Position numbers and translations under genes: made by a program. The notes under the pieces are model-generated. The model was not told the DNA's origin. It saw only the letters and a list, made by a program, of their open reading frames with translations, and ran no database searches. A DNA stretch of 64,000 nucleotides from Ryuthela nishihirai (lineage: Eukaryota; Arthropoda; Arachnida; Araneae; Heptathelidae): assembly GCA_038380435.1 (NCBI GenBank), contig JAWZYU010000010.1, positions 40,644,135 through 40,708,134 of the forward strand. Reading direction: 5' to 3'. Position 1 is the first letter of the stretch, and the number at the start of each line of letters is the position of its first letter. Below, in pieces: positions 63,939 to 64,000 of this stretch.

Positions 63939-64000
63939 TATATCATAGAGAAGATCTGTGAGGAAGGTGAGACCTTTGCAGAAAGACATCACAATAGATC

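Overview
This is metazoan nuclear DNA with no sign of a prokaryotic source: AT-rich non-coding sequence, splice-like exon edges, tRNA-derived SINEs, non-LTR retrotransposons, a Penelope-like element and many Tc1/mariner, hAT and piggyBac-type relics. The element families resemble those common in arthropods, and a chelicerate such as a horseshoe crab or spider is my best guess, at low confidence. I see no intact protein-coding gene. The only likely host coding DNA is a small ATG-containing exon at 38.47 kb and two short candidate exons at 46.52 and 47.03 kb. Everything else is transposon fossils or featureless intronic/intergenic sequence.

Layout. 0.6-3.8 kb: a mariner-type MITE and an I-clade LINE whose reverse transcriptase is missing. 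5.4-7.7 kb: an RTE-like LINE (minus strand) with a GAT-repeat tail. 8.1-11.3 kb: a piggyBac-type MITE, then a Penelope-like element split by a Tc1 element. 14.7-18.7 kb: a three-copy cluster of SINE-A and a decayed I-clade LINE. 19.3-21.9 kb: a degenerate minisatellite, a second RTE-like LINE and a complex inverted duplication ending in SINE-B. 21.9-24.4 kb: a decayed hAT element. 25-27.4 kb: SINE-A, a second copy of the first I-clade LINE and a 290-bp tandem repeat. 28.5-37.5 kb: a dense Tc1/mariner graveyard with SINE-A and a composite SINE inserted in it. 38.4-48.6 kb: candidate exons among MITEs, LINE fragments and SINEs. 49.3-57.7 kb: long piggyBac-like non-coding elements, hAT-like repeats, SINEs and palindromic Tc1 remnants. 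58-60 kb: an RTE-like LINE split by a solo LTR. 61.6-62.6 kb: a tandem duplication whose two copies each carry a different transposon. 63-64 kb: an inverted copy of the 49.8-kb element.

How the parts relate. Two SINE families dominate. SINE-A is about 385 bp, with a tRNA-like head and a terminal AACCCAACCC; several copies have 12-bp target-site duplications. SINE-B is about 200 bp, with a different tRNA-like head. Its last ~33 bp match the 3' end of the RTE-like LINE at identical spacing, so that LINE probably supplied its transposition machinery. Several nested insertions can be placed in order because the interrupted element resumes exactly after a target duplication. All protein domains were assigned by reading translations; no database search was run.
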